Translations under genes and position numbers: made by a program
Notes under the pieces: model-generated
What the model was told of the DNA's origin: nothing
What the model saw: only the letters and a program-made list of their open reading frames with translations
Databases searched by the model: none
Origin: Maricaulis parjimensis
GTDB taxonomy: Bacteria > Pseudomonadota > Alphaproteobacteria > Caulobacterales > Maricaulaceae
DNA length: 64,000 nt
NCBI RefSeq assembly: GCF_016817355.1
Contig: NZ_JADOTT010000001.1
Coordinates: 608,072-672,071, forward strand
Direction: 5' to 3'
Shown here: one piece after another, positions 1 to 8,482 of the stretch
Layout: each line of letters begins with the position of its first letter
Position numbering within the stretch: position 1 is the first letter of the stretch

Positions 1-361
1 GCGTGCCCTGCGTGTCTTTCGGGATCATCAGCAGATTGCCGCCAGCCCGTTCGAACAGGGCGAGTTCGGCGGCGCGCAGCAGGCGCAGCGCTTCACCGCG
101 GGCACCAGAGTTTTCCGCGGAGAAGGGCAGGAGGACGGCCACGCGGGCAATGTCCCGGCCTTCCATGTGCGGCGGGATCAGGCCGGTTTCCAGCGACGGG
201 GCCGGTTCTTCCGGTTCAGGTTCCGGCTCGGGCTGGGGCTCGATGACGGGTTGGGGAATGGGTTGTTGGGGTGGCGGCGGCGCGGGTGTGCTGCAGGCGG
301 CGACGACCAGGCCGGTTGTGGCGATGACGGCGAGGAGGCGCGGGCGCGAGCTTTGTGCCAT
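1..361 (-). CDS. lpoA: LpoA-like penicillin-binding protein activator lipoprotein (partial, C-terminus outside window)
   Basis: Only the first 120 codons are present; the gene runs off the left edge. The product starts with a basic/hydrophobic signal peptide ending in a lipobox (LVVAAC, Cys23). A Pro/Glu-rich linker follows at about residues 30-55. After it comes the start of a type I periplasmic-binding-protein fold (VAVLLPFSAENSGARGEA). LpoA is an outer-membrane lipoprotein that stimulates the peptidoglycan synthase PBP1a in gammaproteobacteria; the alphaproteobacterial homologues are annotated as PBP activators. The call is strengthened by neighbours: rsmI, yraN and a dolP-like gene sit beside it, as in the E. 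coli yraL-yraM-yraN-diaA-yraP cluster. It is divergent from rsmI with only about 31 bases between the two starts. Confidence 0.8.
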   Translation of the reverse strand, partial: MAQSSRPRLLAVIATTGLVVAACSTPAPPPPQQPIPQPVIEPQPEPEPEPEEPAPSLETGLIPPHMEGRDIARVAVLLPFSAENSGARGEALRLLRAAELALFERAGGNLLMIPKDTQGT

Positions 362-392
362 GGTGGCAAGACAAGCGGCGAAACGCGACGGA

Positions 393-1301
393 ATGACAGA
401 CAGCATGACCGGAACACCCAGTGAAATTCAGGGCGAAGCTAGCCGCCACCGCGCTGCGGGGCAAGCACTCGCCCCCGGTCTTTATCTCGTTGCCACGCCA
501 ATCGGGAATTTGCGCGATATCACTCTGCGTGCCCTGGACGTGCTGGCTGCGGCTGACCGCGTGCTGGCCGAGGATACGCGGGTCACACGCCGCCTGCTGG
601 ATGCGCATGGCATCCGCGCGGAATTGCAGCCCTATCACGACCACAATGGCGAAAAGGTCCGGCCGGGCATTCTCGATGACCTCGCCGCCGGTGGGGTTAT
701 CGCCCTGGTGTCGGATGCGGGAACACCGCTGGTGTCCGATCCCGGATTCAAACTGGCGCGTGAAGCGATTGCCCGCGATGTAGACGTGATCGCCATTCCC
801 GGCGCCTCCGCCGTGCTGACGGCGCTCTCCATTGCGGGTCTGCCGACGGATTGTTTCACCTTTGCGGGCTTTCCGCCGCAGAAGACCGGGGCGCGGGAAA
901 CCTGGCTGTCCGGCTTCGCCGACGTGCCCGGATCCCTGGTGATCTATGAGGGCAATTCCCGCCTGCCCGCCTCTCTCGCGTCCATGCTGAAAGTCCTCGG
1001 TGACCGGCCGGCGGCCGTTTGCCGGGAACTGACCAAGCTGCATGAGGAGGCCCGGCGCGGCACCCTGTCAGAGCTTGCCGCCCATTATGAGGAGGCCGGC
1101 TCGCCGCGCGGTGAAATCGTGATCGTGGTGGGACCCAAACAGGATCAGGGCTGGGATGAGGCGCGTATTGATGCCGCGCTCGGCGAGGCCATGACGCGCC
1201 TGCGGGTGAAGGATGCGGCCAGCGAAATTGCCGCCGAGTCCGGCTGGTCCCGGCGCGACGTCTATGCCCGCGCCCAAGCCCTCAAGGATGCGGCGGGGTG
1301 A
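393..1301 (+). CDS. rsmI: 16S rRNA (cytidine(1402)-2'-O)-methyltransferase RsmI
   Basis: SAM-dependent enzyme that 2'-O-methylates C1402 in the ribosomal P site of 16S rRNA. The family signature GLYLVATPIGNLRDIT lies near residue 29. It is followed by LAEDTRVTRRLL and ALVSDAGTPLVSDPG, the glycine-rich SAM-binding loops of the tetrapyrrole-methylase fold. The length of 302 aa fits the family (about 285-300). Two in-frame ATGs, at 393 and 405, are possible starts and neither has a strong ribosome binding site; the first was chosen. The reading frame stays open upstream, but that part overlaps the divergent lpoA gene and has no family similarity. The stop overlaps the GTG start of yraN, so the two are probably co-transcribed. 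Confidence 0.95.
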   Translation: MTDSMTGTPSEIQGEASRHRAAGQALAPGLYLVATPIGNLRDITLRALDVLAAADRVLAEDTRVTRRLLDAHGIRAELQPYHDHNGEKVRPGILDDLAAGGVIALVSDAGTPLVSDPGFKLAREAIARDVDVIAIPGASAVLTALSIAGLPTDCFTFAGFPPQKTGARETWLSGFADVPGSLVIYEGNSRLPASLASMLKVLGDRPAAVCRELTKLHEEARRGTLSELAAHYEEAGSPRGEIVIVVGPKQDQGWDEARIDAALGEAMTRLRVKDAASEIAAESGWSRRDVYARAQALKDAAG

Positions 1302-1681
1302 GGGCGCGGCGCCAGGCTGCCGAGGCGTGGGGCCGGTGGGCCGAGCGTATCGTGATGGCGGTTCTGGTGCTCAAGGGATATCGCCTGCTTGATCATCGCG
1401 CCCGGACACCGGCTGGCGAGATCGATCTGGTGGCCCGGCGTGGCGAATATCTGGTCTTCATCGAGGTGAAGGCGCGCGCCGACCTCAAGGACGCGGAAGA
1501 AGCGCTGGGTTGGCAACAGCGGGAACGGATCATCCGGGCTGCCGGGCTTTGGCGGGCCCGCCATCGGGGTTTTTCCGATCTTCACATGCGTTATGACCTG
1601 TTTCTGGTCGCGCCCTGGCGCTGGCCGGTGCATCATCGCGCAGCCTGGGTCCCGGATGATCGCGCGATCAATCTGCTCTAG
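1298..1681 (+). CDS. yraN: UPF0102 family protein YraN
   Basis: A 127-residue protein of the UPF0102 family, which has a restriction-endonuclease-like fold and whose function is not settled. The nuclease-like core is visible as GEIDLVARRGEYLVFIEVKA, the family's conserved (E)xD-x(n)-ExK arrangement at about residues 40-60. The start is a GTG whose last bases overlap the rsmI stop (GTGA), the usual sign of translational coupling. The rsmI-yraN neighbourhood is widely conserved in proteobacteria. The short protein is full length for the family (about 120-130 aa). Confidence 0.9.
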   Translation: MRARRQAAEAWGRWAERIVMAVLVLKGYRLLDHRARTPAGEIDLVARRGEYLVFIEVKARADLKDAEEALGWQQRERIIRAAGLWRARHRGFSDLHMRYDLFLVAPWRWPVHHRAAWVPDDRAINLL

Positions 1682-1713
1682 GGTGCGCAAGGTCGATTCG
1701 ACAGGAGAGAGTT

Positions 1714-2379
1714 ATGCTTCGTTGGCTACTGGTCCCGCTGGTGCTTGGACTGCTGGGCGCGTGTTCCACCGTGCTCGAGGAGCGCTCCATCGGACGGTCC
1801 TTCGATGACACGAACGCCTCGGTCGCGATCAAGTCGAACATGTTGCGCGCTGAGGGCTTTGCCCTCGATGGCGTGGATGTCGAGGTTACAGAAGGCATTG
1901 CCCTCCTGACCGGCCGGGTCCCGCGCGAGGATGATCGACGCATGGCGGAATGCCTGGCCTGGTCGTCCGTCGCTGTCCGCAATGTCGCCAATGATCTGGA
2001 AGTGGGCCCCGGCCAGGGTTTCCGGGACCGCACGCGGGATACCCAGATCACCACGCGCGTGAATGCGCGCCTGATCTCCGACCGCAATGTCCGCTCGATC
2101 AATTTCAACGTCGAGACCCGCAATGGTGTGGTCTATCTGCTCGGCGTCGCCCGCAATCGCGGTGAGCTGGACCGGGCCACCACCCATGCCTCCCTGGTGG
2201 ATGGTGTGGAAGAAGTGATCTCCTATGTCCGGGTTGCCGGTGCAGACCCGAACCTGCCTGCCCGCGGTGAGCGCCGGGCGGCGGCATGTGCGGGTGAAGC
2301 CCTGCCAAGCCTTGATCCGGGCAATTCAGCCCCTAACTCCGGTCCGCAATTGCTGGGTGGTTCGGAGACAAATCAATGA
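1714..2379 (+). CDS. dolP: BON-domain outer-membrane lipoprotein (DolP/YraP-like)
   Basis: Predicted lipoprotein: a hydrophobic signal segment ends in the lipobox LLGAC (Cys16). Two BON domains follow, at roughly residues 35-100 ([10 protein letters not shown] ... [13 protein letters not shown]) and 105-180 ([15 protein letters not shown] ... [14 protein letters not shown]). DolP in E. coli is a dual-BON lipoprotein that binds anionic phospholipid at the outer membrane and helps maintain envelope integrity. Length (221 aa), domain order and the position next to yraN all agree. The C-terminal 40 residues are low-complexity and not part of a BON domain. A GGAGAG motif at about 1702-1707 is a good ribosome binding site. 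The stop codon overlaps the gshB start (ATGA). Confidence 0.82.
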   Translation: MLRWLLVPLVLGLLGACSTVLEERSIGRSFDDTNASVAIKSNMLRAEGFALDGVDVEVTEGIALLTGRVPREDDRRMAECLAWSSVAVRNVANDLEVGPGQGFRDRTRDTQITTRVNARLISDRNVRSINFNVETRNGVVYLLGVARNRGELDRATTHASLVDGVEEVISYVRVAGADPNLPARGERRAAACAGEALPSLDPGNSAPNSGPQLLGGSETNQ

Positions 2380-3323
2380 GCTTGCGTGTAGCGGTCCAGA
2401 TGGACCCGATCGAAACGGTCAATGTCGACGCCGACACGACCTTTGCCCTGATGGAAGAAGCGCAGGCTCGCGGTGCGGAACTCTTCGTCTACCAGCCCGA
2501 TACGCTGGCCTGGCTGGAAGGCCGGGTTCTGGCGCGGGCACGCCCGGTCCGGGTGCGCCACGAGCAGGGCAATCATGCCGATCTGGGTGATCCGGTCATC
2601 CTGGACCTGGCGGAAGACGTCGATGTCGTCCTGATGCGTCAGGATCCGCCCTTCGACATGGCCTATCAGACGGCGGCCCACATCTTGGAATTCCTCAAGG
2701 GCAAGACCCTGGTGCTCAATGACCCGGCCTGGGTCCGGTCCAGCCCGGAAAAGATCATGCCGCTGCTTTTCCCGGACCTGATCCCGCCGACCCTGATCAC
2801 ACGGGATGTCGGTGCGCTGAAAGCCTTCCGGGACACGCATTCCGACATCATCATCAAACCGCTCTACGGCAATGGCGGGGCGGGCGTTTTCCGGCTCAAA
2901 CCGGGTGACGGGAATTTTGCGTCCCTGCTGGAAATGTTCTTCGCCCAGTCGCGTGAACCGGTTGTGGCGCAGGCCTTCCTGCCGGCCGTCTCCAAGGGCG
3001 ACAAGCGCGTCCTGATCATTGATGGCGAACCGGTCGGAGCGATCAATCGCGTGCCCCAGAAGGGTGAAACCCGTTCCAACATGCATGTCGGCGGCGTCGC
3101 CGAACCGTCCGAGCTGGATGAGGCCGATCTGGCCATCTGCAAGGCGATAGGGCCGATCCTGAAAGAGCGGGATCTCGTCCTGGTCGGGATTGATGTCATC
3201 GGCGGACGCATGACGGAGATCAATGTCACTTCGCCGACCGGGGTGCAGGAGCTCAAGCGCTTCTCCGGCGTCGATACGTGCGCGATCTTCTGGGACTGCG
3301 TCGAGGCCCGTCTCGCGGCCTGA
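2376..3323 (+). CDS. gshB: Glutathione synthase
   Basis: ATP-dependent ligase that joins glycine to gamma-glutamylcysteine in the cytoplasm, the second step of glutathione synthesis. The 315-residue length matches E. coli GshB (316). The N-terminal domain carries [14 protein letters not shown], a hallmark of the family (RxDPPfdxxY). The ATP-grasp domain follows with [15 protein letters not shown], the nucleotide-binding glycine-rich loop. Later come [18 protein letters not shown] and, near the end, [10 protein letters not shown], which supplies metal-binding Glu/Asn residues. It overlaps the preceding dolP-like gene by four bases and appears to be the last gene of the rsmI-yraN-dolP-gshB unit. 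Confidence 0.96.
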   Translation: MSLRVAVQMDPIETVNVDADTTFALMEEAQARGAELFVYQPDTLAWLEGRVLARARPVRVRHEQGNHADLGDPVILDLAEDVDVVLMRQDPPFDMAYQTAAHILEFLKGKTLVLNDPAWVRSSPEKIMPLLFPDLIPPTLITRDVGALKAFRDTHSDIIIKPLYGNGGAGVFRLKPGDGNFASLLEMFFAQSREPVVAQAFLPAVSKGDKRVLIIDGEPVGAINRVPQKGETRSNMHVGGVAEPSELDEADLAICKAIGPILKERDLVLVGIDVIGGRMTEINVTSPTGVQELKRFSGVDTCAIFWDCVEARLAA

Positions 3324-3388
3324 AGCGAATACACGCTTGACGTGTTGTTCTAATTCGTTCCATATTTGTTCCCGATTTGGACTTCGGG

Positions 3389-3441
3389 ATGGTTAAGCCT
3401 GTGGAAAACCTAATGTTGATGGAAGGTTAGCGATTTCTTAA
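3389..3441. promoter_or_regulatory. Candidate CtrA-binding sites upstream of comM
   Basis: Two matches to the CtrA response-regulator motif lie in the 208-base gap before comM. ATGGTTAA at 3389-3396 is the exact reverse complement of the half-site TTAACCAT. TTAG-N7-TTAA at 3427-3441 differs by one base from the palindromic TTAA-N7-TTAA consensus. CtrA is the master cell-cycle regulator in Caulobacterales and also controls competence genes, including comM, in some alphaproteobacteria. The assignment is by motif only. Confidence 0.45.
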
Positions 3442-3531
3442 TGAGATCGCGCCCGCCATTTGGCAGACGGTCGTTTCCTGCCACAACAGACCCGGAGCAT
3501 GTTTGCAATATCCGGTATGGCAGGGAAATCC

Positions 3532-5064
3532 ATGGCCGCACGCACAACCTCCGTCGCCTTTGAAGGGGCAGAAGCCCGCCGTGTGGACGTACAAGTCCAG
3601 ATTGCAGGGGGTGCCAATCCGATATTTTCCGTCGTCGGTCTGGGCGACAAGGCGGTCAATGAAAGCCGGGAACGGGTGCGCGCGGCCTTCTCGGCCATCG
3701 GTCTCTCCCTGCCGTCCAAACGCCTGATCGTGAACCTCGCCCCGGCCGACCGGCCCAAGGAGGGCGCACATTTCGACCTGCCGATCGCGATCGGTGTCCT
3801 GGCCGAGCTGGGCGTGCTGCCCAAGGATGCCGCGGAGGAACATCTTGTCTTCGGGGAATTGGGGGCCGATGCGCGGATCCGTCCGGCCCCCGGCGCTTTG
3901 CCGGCGGCGGTTGCCGCCAATGCGGCTGGCCTGTCCCTGATCTGCCCGGAAGCCAGCGGGCCGGAAGCGGCCTGGGCGGGGGGTGATCTGCCCATTCTGG
4001 CACCGGCGACCCTGATCCAGCTGATCAATCACTTCAAGGGTAGCCAGGTCCTGGCCCGGCCGGCGCCCGGTGAACTCGTGGAGCCGGAAGGTCAGCCGGA
4101 TTTGCGACAGGTGAAAGGCCAGGAGAGCGCCAAGCGGGCCGTCGAGATCGCGGCGGCGGGCCATCATAATCTTTTGATGGTCGGGCCGCCCGGTTCCGGC
4201 AAATCCATGCTGGCCGAGCGCCTGCCCGGCCTTCTGCCGCCCCTGGCTCCGGCGGAGCTCCTCGACGTCTCCATGATCCATTCGGTAGCGGGCCTGCTGG
4301 AGCGCGGCTGTCTGACCCGCACGCGCCCCTTCCGGTCACCGCACCATTCCGCCTCCATGGCGGCCATGGTGGGTGGCGGGACACGGGCCCGTCCGGGCGA
4401 GGCGTCCCTGGCCCATCACGGTGTTCTGTTTCTGGATGAATTGCCCGAATTCCATCCGCAAGTGCTCGACAGTCTGCGCCAACCGCTGGAGACGGGTTCG
4501 ATCACCGTCGCCCGTGCCAACGCCCATGTCAGCTATCCGGCTCGTTTCCAGCTGATCGCCGCGATGAATCCCTGCCGCTGCGGGGGTGGCGGCATGGACG
4601 GCCAGACCTGCCGTCGCGGTCCGCGCTGTGCCTCGGACTATCAGGCGCGCATTTCCGGACCGATGCTCGACCGGATCGATCTGCAAATCCACGTACCGCC
4701 GGTCACCCCCGCCGATCTGGCCCTGCCGCCGCCGGTCGAGGGCACGGCTGAGGTCGCTTCGCGCGTTGCGGCAGCCCGCGAGGAACAGGTCCGGCGCGGC
4801 TATCTCAACGCCCACTTGCCCACCGATCTGCTCGACCATGTCGCAGCGCCCGACCGGGCCGGAGACGCTCTGCTCAATGAGGCGGCCCTCTCCCATAATC
4901 TCACCGCCCGCTCCTATCACCGCATATTGCGGGTCGCCCGCACGATTGCAGACCTGGAGGGGCAGGATGCGGTGCGCCGCATCCATATCGCGGAAGCCCT
5001 CGCCAGCCGCCGCGGACTCGCCATCGCCAACCAGCAATCTGCAAGCGCGGTGTCTGCGGGTTGA
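3532..5064 (+). CDS. comM: YifB-family Mg-chelatase-like AAA+ ATPase (ComM)
   Basis: AAA+ helicase-type ATPase of the ComM/YifB family; ComM acts as a branch-migration factor that extends DNA integration during natural transformation. Domain order is ChlI-like N-terminal domain (DVQVQIAGGANPIFSVVGL), central AAA+ domain with Walker A GPPGSGKSM and Walker B GVLFLDELPEF, and the C-terminal Mg-chelatase domain. A cysteine cluster (NPCRCGGGG ... CRRGPRC) sits after the ATPase core, as is typical of the family. The start at 3532 was chosen because AGGGA precedes it and it gives the usual N-terminus; upstream ATGs at 3501 and 3517 are in frame. Length is 510 aa, normal for the family. Possible CtrA sites lie upstream. 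Confidence 0.93.
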   Translation: MAARTTSVAFEGAEARRVDVQVQIAGGANPIFSVVGLGDKAVNESRERVRAAFSAIGLSLPSKRLIVNLAPADRPKEGAHFDLPIAIGVLAELGVLPKDAAEEHLVFGELGADARIRPAPGALPAAVAANAAGLSLICPEASGPEAAWAGGDLPILAPATLIQLINHFKGSQVLARPAPGELVEPEGQPDLRQVKGQESAKRAVEIAAAGHHNLLMVGPPGSGKSMLAERLPGLLPPLAPAELLDVSMIHSVAGLLERGCLTRTRPFRSPHHSASMAAMVGGGTRARPGEASLAHHGVLFLDELPEFHPQVLDSLRQPLETGSITVARANAHVSYPARFQLIAAMNPCRCGGGGMDGQTCRRGPRCASDYQARISGPMLDRIDLQIHVPPVTPADLALPPPVEGTAEVASRVAAAREEQVRRGYLNAHLPTDLLDHVAAPDRAGDALLNEAALSHNLTARSYHRILRVARTIADLEGQDAVRRIHIAEALASRRGLAIANQQSASAVSAG

Positions 5065-5157
5065 GACGCACCGGCCATCCGGATGAAATCCGTGTGGGGT
5101 CAGGCGCTTGAGTGGCTTGGACAGGGTTGTGCCCACCCGAGCGAAAACGACGCTTCG

Positions 5158-5176
5158 TTAACAGCTCTCTGCTAGA
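5158..5176 (+). promoter_or_regulatory. Candidate promoter of the hybrid histidine kinase gene
   Basis: TTAAC at 5158-5162 is followed after 8 bases by GCTAGA at 5171-5176. The second element resembles the Caulobacter sigma-73 minus-10 (GCTANAWC), and it lies only 12 bases before the ATG with no Shine-Dalgarno. The same TTAAC-N8-CTAGA arrangement precedes glnD. Assignment is by pattern only. Confidence 0.35.
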
Positions 5177-5188
5177 CAAATCCCTGAC

Positions 5189-7111
5189 ATGTCACGCGAT
5201 GATCAGGATAACCGCCCGAAGGGCGATGGCGACCGGCCACAGACCGCATCCGCTTCGGACCGAGCGGGGCCCGTCTTCCTGCATCCGCGCGGCGAGGCGC
5301 CCCAGCGTCTGGACGATATCCTGCTGACAGCCCTGGATGCCACGGGCGAGCTTATCCTAGTGCGCGGTTTCGGTGGCCGCGTCCTCTACGTCAATGCCGC
5401 CTTCCTGAAAGCCTTTGGCGGTGAACGCGGCGACTGGATCGGGCGCTGGTTCTCGGTGGCCCCGCCGGTCAGTGACGCGGAGTCCCGGCGCTATGAAATG
5501 CTGATGCGGACCCGGTCCGGCCCGCTCTGGATTGAATGGGATGAGCGTCTCCTGCCCGATGAGGCCGGCGTGATCTCGGTTGGCCGGGACGTGACCCATC
5601 GCCGCGAGGCCCATGAGGACATGGAAGCTTCCCAGAAAGCCAAATCGCTGTTCTTCGCCGCTGTGACGCATGAATTGCGCACGCCCCTGGCCGGAACGCT
5701 GGGTGTGGCCCGCCTCCTGGATGCGACCCCGCTCCGCCCGGACCAGGCGGATTATGTCCGCTCGATTGCCCTCTCGGCCGAGCACGCCCTGGCCATGGTG
5801 GATGATATTCTCGACCTCTCCCGCCTCGAGGCCGGCAAGCTGGATTTGCGCCCCGAGGAGCTGGATGTGACCGAGCTCGTCCGCGACACGGTGGAGCTCG
5901 CTGCGCCCCGGGCCCAGGAAAAGGGTCTCGAGATCGGCGTGGTCTGTGCCGAAGGCGCACCGCAGCGCATTTTGGGCGATGCGGCCCGGATCAAGCAGAT
6001 CCTGTTCAACCTGATCGGCAATGCCGTGAAATTCACGGCCTCCGGCGGGGTGCGCGTCGACATCGCGAATGCGCCCGATGCCGAAGGAAAGCCTCGCCTG
6101 GCCCTGTCGGTCAGCGATACCGGGCCGGGCATTTCCGAGGCAGACCAGGAAAACCTGTTCGAACATTTCGAGCGCGGTGCGGCCGAGCGCAATGGATCGG
6201 AAAGCGGGGCCGGGCTGGGTCTGGCCATGGTTCGGCGTCTGGTTGAAGCCATGGATTCCCAGATGGGCGTGGAAAGCCGCCTCGGCGAAGGCGCCAAATT
6301 CTGGGTCGTGTTCGAACTGCCGGTGCTGGAGCAGGTCGCCGACCGCCCGCTCGAGGGGCGCGCGCTCGCGATTGCCGCGCATTCCCGCGTGCTGCAGATC
6401 AGTCTGCGCGACCAGCTGCAGGCGCTGGGGGCGAGCATCCACCTGGTCACGCCGGAAACCCCGGCCGATGACCTCAAGGGCTGTGACCTTCTGCTTGATG
6501 CCAGCTGGACCGGGCCGGATCTCGCGGCTTCAGCCCGGCGCGTCTGGCATCTTGTGACCCCGGCCGAAAAGAACCAGGTCCTGACCGACCGGGCCGGCGC
6601 AGACGATGGCTGGTTCGTCAAACCGGTCCGCGCCGCCACCCTGGCCCAGCATCTCGCCCCGGCCGGATCGCCGGTGGACAAGAAAGCTCCGGCGCCCGTG
6701 CGTCGCCCGGCCTTCCAGCCGGACGTGTCCGATCTGTGCCTCCTGGTCGCCGAGGATGACCCGGTCAATGCGCTGATCGCCCGCAAATCCCTGGAAAATC
6801 TGGGCATCACGGTCACGCTCGTCACCGATGGCGAAAGCGCCCTGGAAGCGCTCGCCGTGCAGGAATTCGATGCCGCCCTGCTGGATCAGCGCATGCCCGG
6901 CCTGGACGGCCCCGATGTGGCCCGCGAAGCCCGCCGCCGCGGTCAGCGCCTGCCGCTCATCGCACTGACGGCCAATGCATCGGAAGCTGACCGCAAGCTT
7001 TGCCTGGAGGCGGGCATGGATGAATTCCTCTCCAAACCCCTCGACCCGGACCGGCTAACCCAAATTCTCCTTAACTTGTGCCGCACCGAAAACCGCGCCA
7101 GCATGGGCTGA
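5189..7111 (+). CDS. Soluble hybrid histidine kinase (PAS - HisKA - HATPase - pseudo-receiver - receiver)
   Basis: 640-residue cytoplasmic sensor kinase with no membrane segment. A PAS-like domain occupies about residues 42-140. The HisKA dimerisation helix carries the phospho-acceptor in VTHELRTPLAG (His161). The ATP-binding domain shows its N box (LFNLIGNAVKF) and G boxes (DTGPGIS, GAGLGLAM). A degenerate receiver-like domain lies at about 385-495; it keeps a receiver-type lysine (FVKPVRAATL) but lacks the acidic pocket. A canonical C-terminal receiver at about 517-630 has AEDDPVN, LLDQRMPG and FLSKPLD. This order matches Caulobacter ShkA, in which c-di-GMP binds the pseudo-receiver to release the kinase. 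That parallel is an inference from architecture; the DDR linker motif of ShkA is not evident. No partner response regulator is adjacent. Confidence 0.9.
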   Translation: MSRDDQDNRPKGDGDRPQTASASDRAGPVFLHPRGEAPQRLDDILLTALDATGELILVRGFGGRVLYVNAAFLKAFGGERGDWIGRWFSVAPPVSDAESRRYEMLMRTRSGPLWIEWDERLLPDEAGVISVGRDVTHRREAHEDMEASQKAKSLFFAAVTHELRTPLAGTLGVARLLDATPLRPDQADYVRSIALSAEHALAMVDDILDLSRLEAGKLDLRPEELDVTELVRDTVELAAPRAQEKGLEIGVVCAEGAPQRILGDAARIKQILFNLIGNAVKFTASGGVRVDIANAPDAEGKPRLALSVSDTGPGISEADQENLFEHFERGAAERNGSESGAGLGLAMVRRLVEAMDSQMGVESRLGEGAKFWVVFELPVLEQVADRPLEGRALAIAAHSRVLQISLRDQLQALGASIHLVTPETPADDLKGCDLLLDASWTGPDLAASARRVWHLVTPAEKNQVLTDRAGADDGWFVKPVRAATLAQHLAPAGSPVDKKAPAPVRRPAFQPDVSDLCLLVAEDDPVNALIARKSLENLGITVTLVTDGESALEALAVQEFDAALLDQRMPGLDGPDVAREARRRGQRLPLIALTANASEADRKLCLEAGMDEFLSKPLDPDRLTQILLNLCRTENRASMG

Positions 7112-7147
7112 TCCGTCAGTCTTCTGACATCACACAGGAAATCCCCT

Positions 7148-8479
7148 ATGGCAGACGCAACGGCTCAGGCGCCGAGAAGCTGGGGCCAGACCCTGGCCAT
7201 GTACCGCAAGCCCATCATGCTGGCGATGCTGGTGCTGGGCTTCGCGTCAGGCCTGCCCCTGATGATGGTGTTTTCCAAGCTGAGCTTTTGGCTGCGGGAC
7301 GCCGGAATTGATCGCACGACGATCGGCTTCTTCTATTGGGTGACGCTGTCTTATACGTTGAAACCGCTTTGGGCGCCTGTCGTGGATCGAGTGCCCATTC
7401 CATTCCTCACCTCGGCGCTTGGCAAGCGGCGCTCCTGGATGATCCTTGCGATTGTCGGCACGATGGCCGGTCTGGCACTGATCGCCTTCACCGACCCGGC
7501 CGAAGGCCTGCTGCTGACCGCGTTCGGCGCTTTCATCCTGTCCTACTCCGGCGCCACGCTGGATATTTCCATTGATGCCTGGCGGATTGAATCCGCTCCG
7601 CGGGACAAGCAGGCCAACATGGCGGCAGCCTATGTGCTGGGCTATCGCGGCGCGATCATGTTTTCCGGTTTCGGCCTGGCCATATCCGAATGGACCAATT
7701 GGACCGTGTCCTTCTTGGCCATGGCGGCGACGATGGGCATCTGCGCCATTCTGATCCTGTTCATGAAGGAGCCGCATCACGCCTATCGCGAGCCGGATAC
7801 GCAGAGTTTCGGTAAGCGGGTGGCAGACTCGGTCATTGAGCCTTTCAAGCAGTTCTGGGACCGACTAGGTCACTGGATCGTGCCGGTCTTCCTTCTGGTT
7901 GCCTTCTATCGCTTGTCAGATTTCACAATGGGGGTAATGGCTAGCCCTCTCTATTCCGACATGGGGTTTGACCGCGCTATCGTGGGCGGAATCCAGAGTG
8001 GTCCTGGCGTGATTTCTACGATCGCTGGTGGCTTTCTCGGCGGGTTGGTCGCCTATCGTTACGGCGTGCTGCGGGCCATGGTTCTGGGGGCGCTGATCAC
8101 CTTCCTGACCAATGCGGCTTTCGCCTATTTGGCAGCGACCGGCGACAGCGAAAGCGTCGGGCTCCTAGCGGTGGTCATTTCAGCGGACAATGTAGCGGCC
8201 GGTTTCGTCGGCACGGCATTCATCGCCTATCTGTCATCCCTGACGGATCCGCTGAATGCCGCGACCCAATACGCGCTTCTGTCTTCGCTTTACGCCCTGA
8301 TCTGCAAGTTCATTGCGGGCTTTTCGGGCGCCATGACAGATGTCATCGGCTATACGAGCTTCTTCCTCGTCACCGCGAGTTATGCCCTGCCCATGGCAGG
8401 ACTCATCATGTTCATCATGATGCGCGGTTCTGATGCGGCCCGTGGCGTTCGGGACTTGGAGAAACAGGAAACGTCCTGA
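7148..8479 (+). CDS. AmpG-like major facilitator superfamily permease
   Basis: 443-residue inner-membrane protein with about 12 hydrophobic segments. The first helix contains LGFASGLPLMM followed by SFWLRDAGI, the family-typical start of AmpG permeases, which import anhydro-muropeptides for cell-wall recycling. The loop KRRSWMIL and the helix SGATLDISIDAWRIE also fit this family. The start is supported by AGGAAA seven bases upstream. A general MFS transporter of another specificity cannot be excluded, because no recycling gene is adjacent. Its end is only three bases from the end of the convergent malic enzyme gene. Codon use in the second half looks slightly less GC-biased than in its neighbours. 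Confidence 0.8.
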   Translation: MADATAQAPRSWGQTLAMYRKPIMLAMLVLGFASGLPLMMVFSKLSFWLRDAGIDRTTIGFFYWVTLSYTLKPLWAPVVDRVPIPFLTSALGKRRSWMILAIVGTMAGLALIAFTDPAEGLLLTAFGAFILSYSGATLDISIDAWRIESAPRDKQANMAAAYVLGYRGAIMFSGFGLAISEWTNWTVSFLAMAATMGICAILILFMKEPHHAYREPDTQSFGKRVADSVIEPFKQFWDRLGHWIVPVFLLVAFYRLSDFTMGVMASPLYSDMGFDRAIVGGIQSGPGVISTIAGGFLGGLVAYRYGVLRAMVLGALITFLTNAAFAYLAATGDSESVGLLAVVISADNVAAGFVGTAFIAYLSSLTDPLNAATQYALLSSLYALICKFIAGFSGAMTDVIGYTSFFLVTASYALPMAGLIMFIMMRGSDAARGVRDLEKQETS

Positions 8480-8482
8480 CCC

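Noticed and set aside
3337-3356. TTGACGT followed by TCTAATTC after gshB as a promoter for comM
   Set aside because: Only five bases separate the elements, too short for any known sigma factor spacing.
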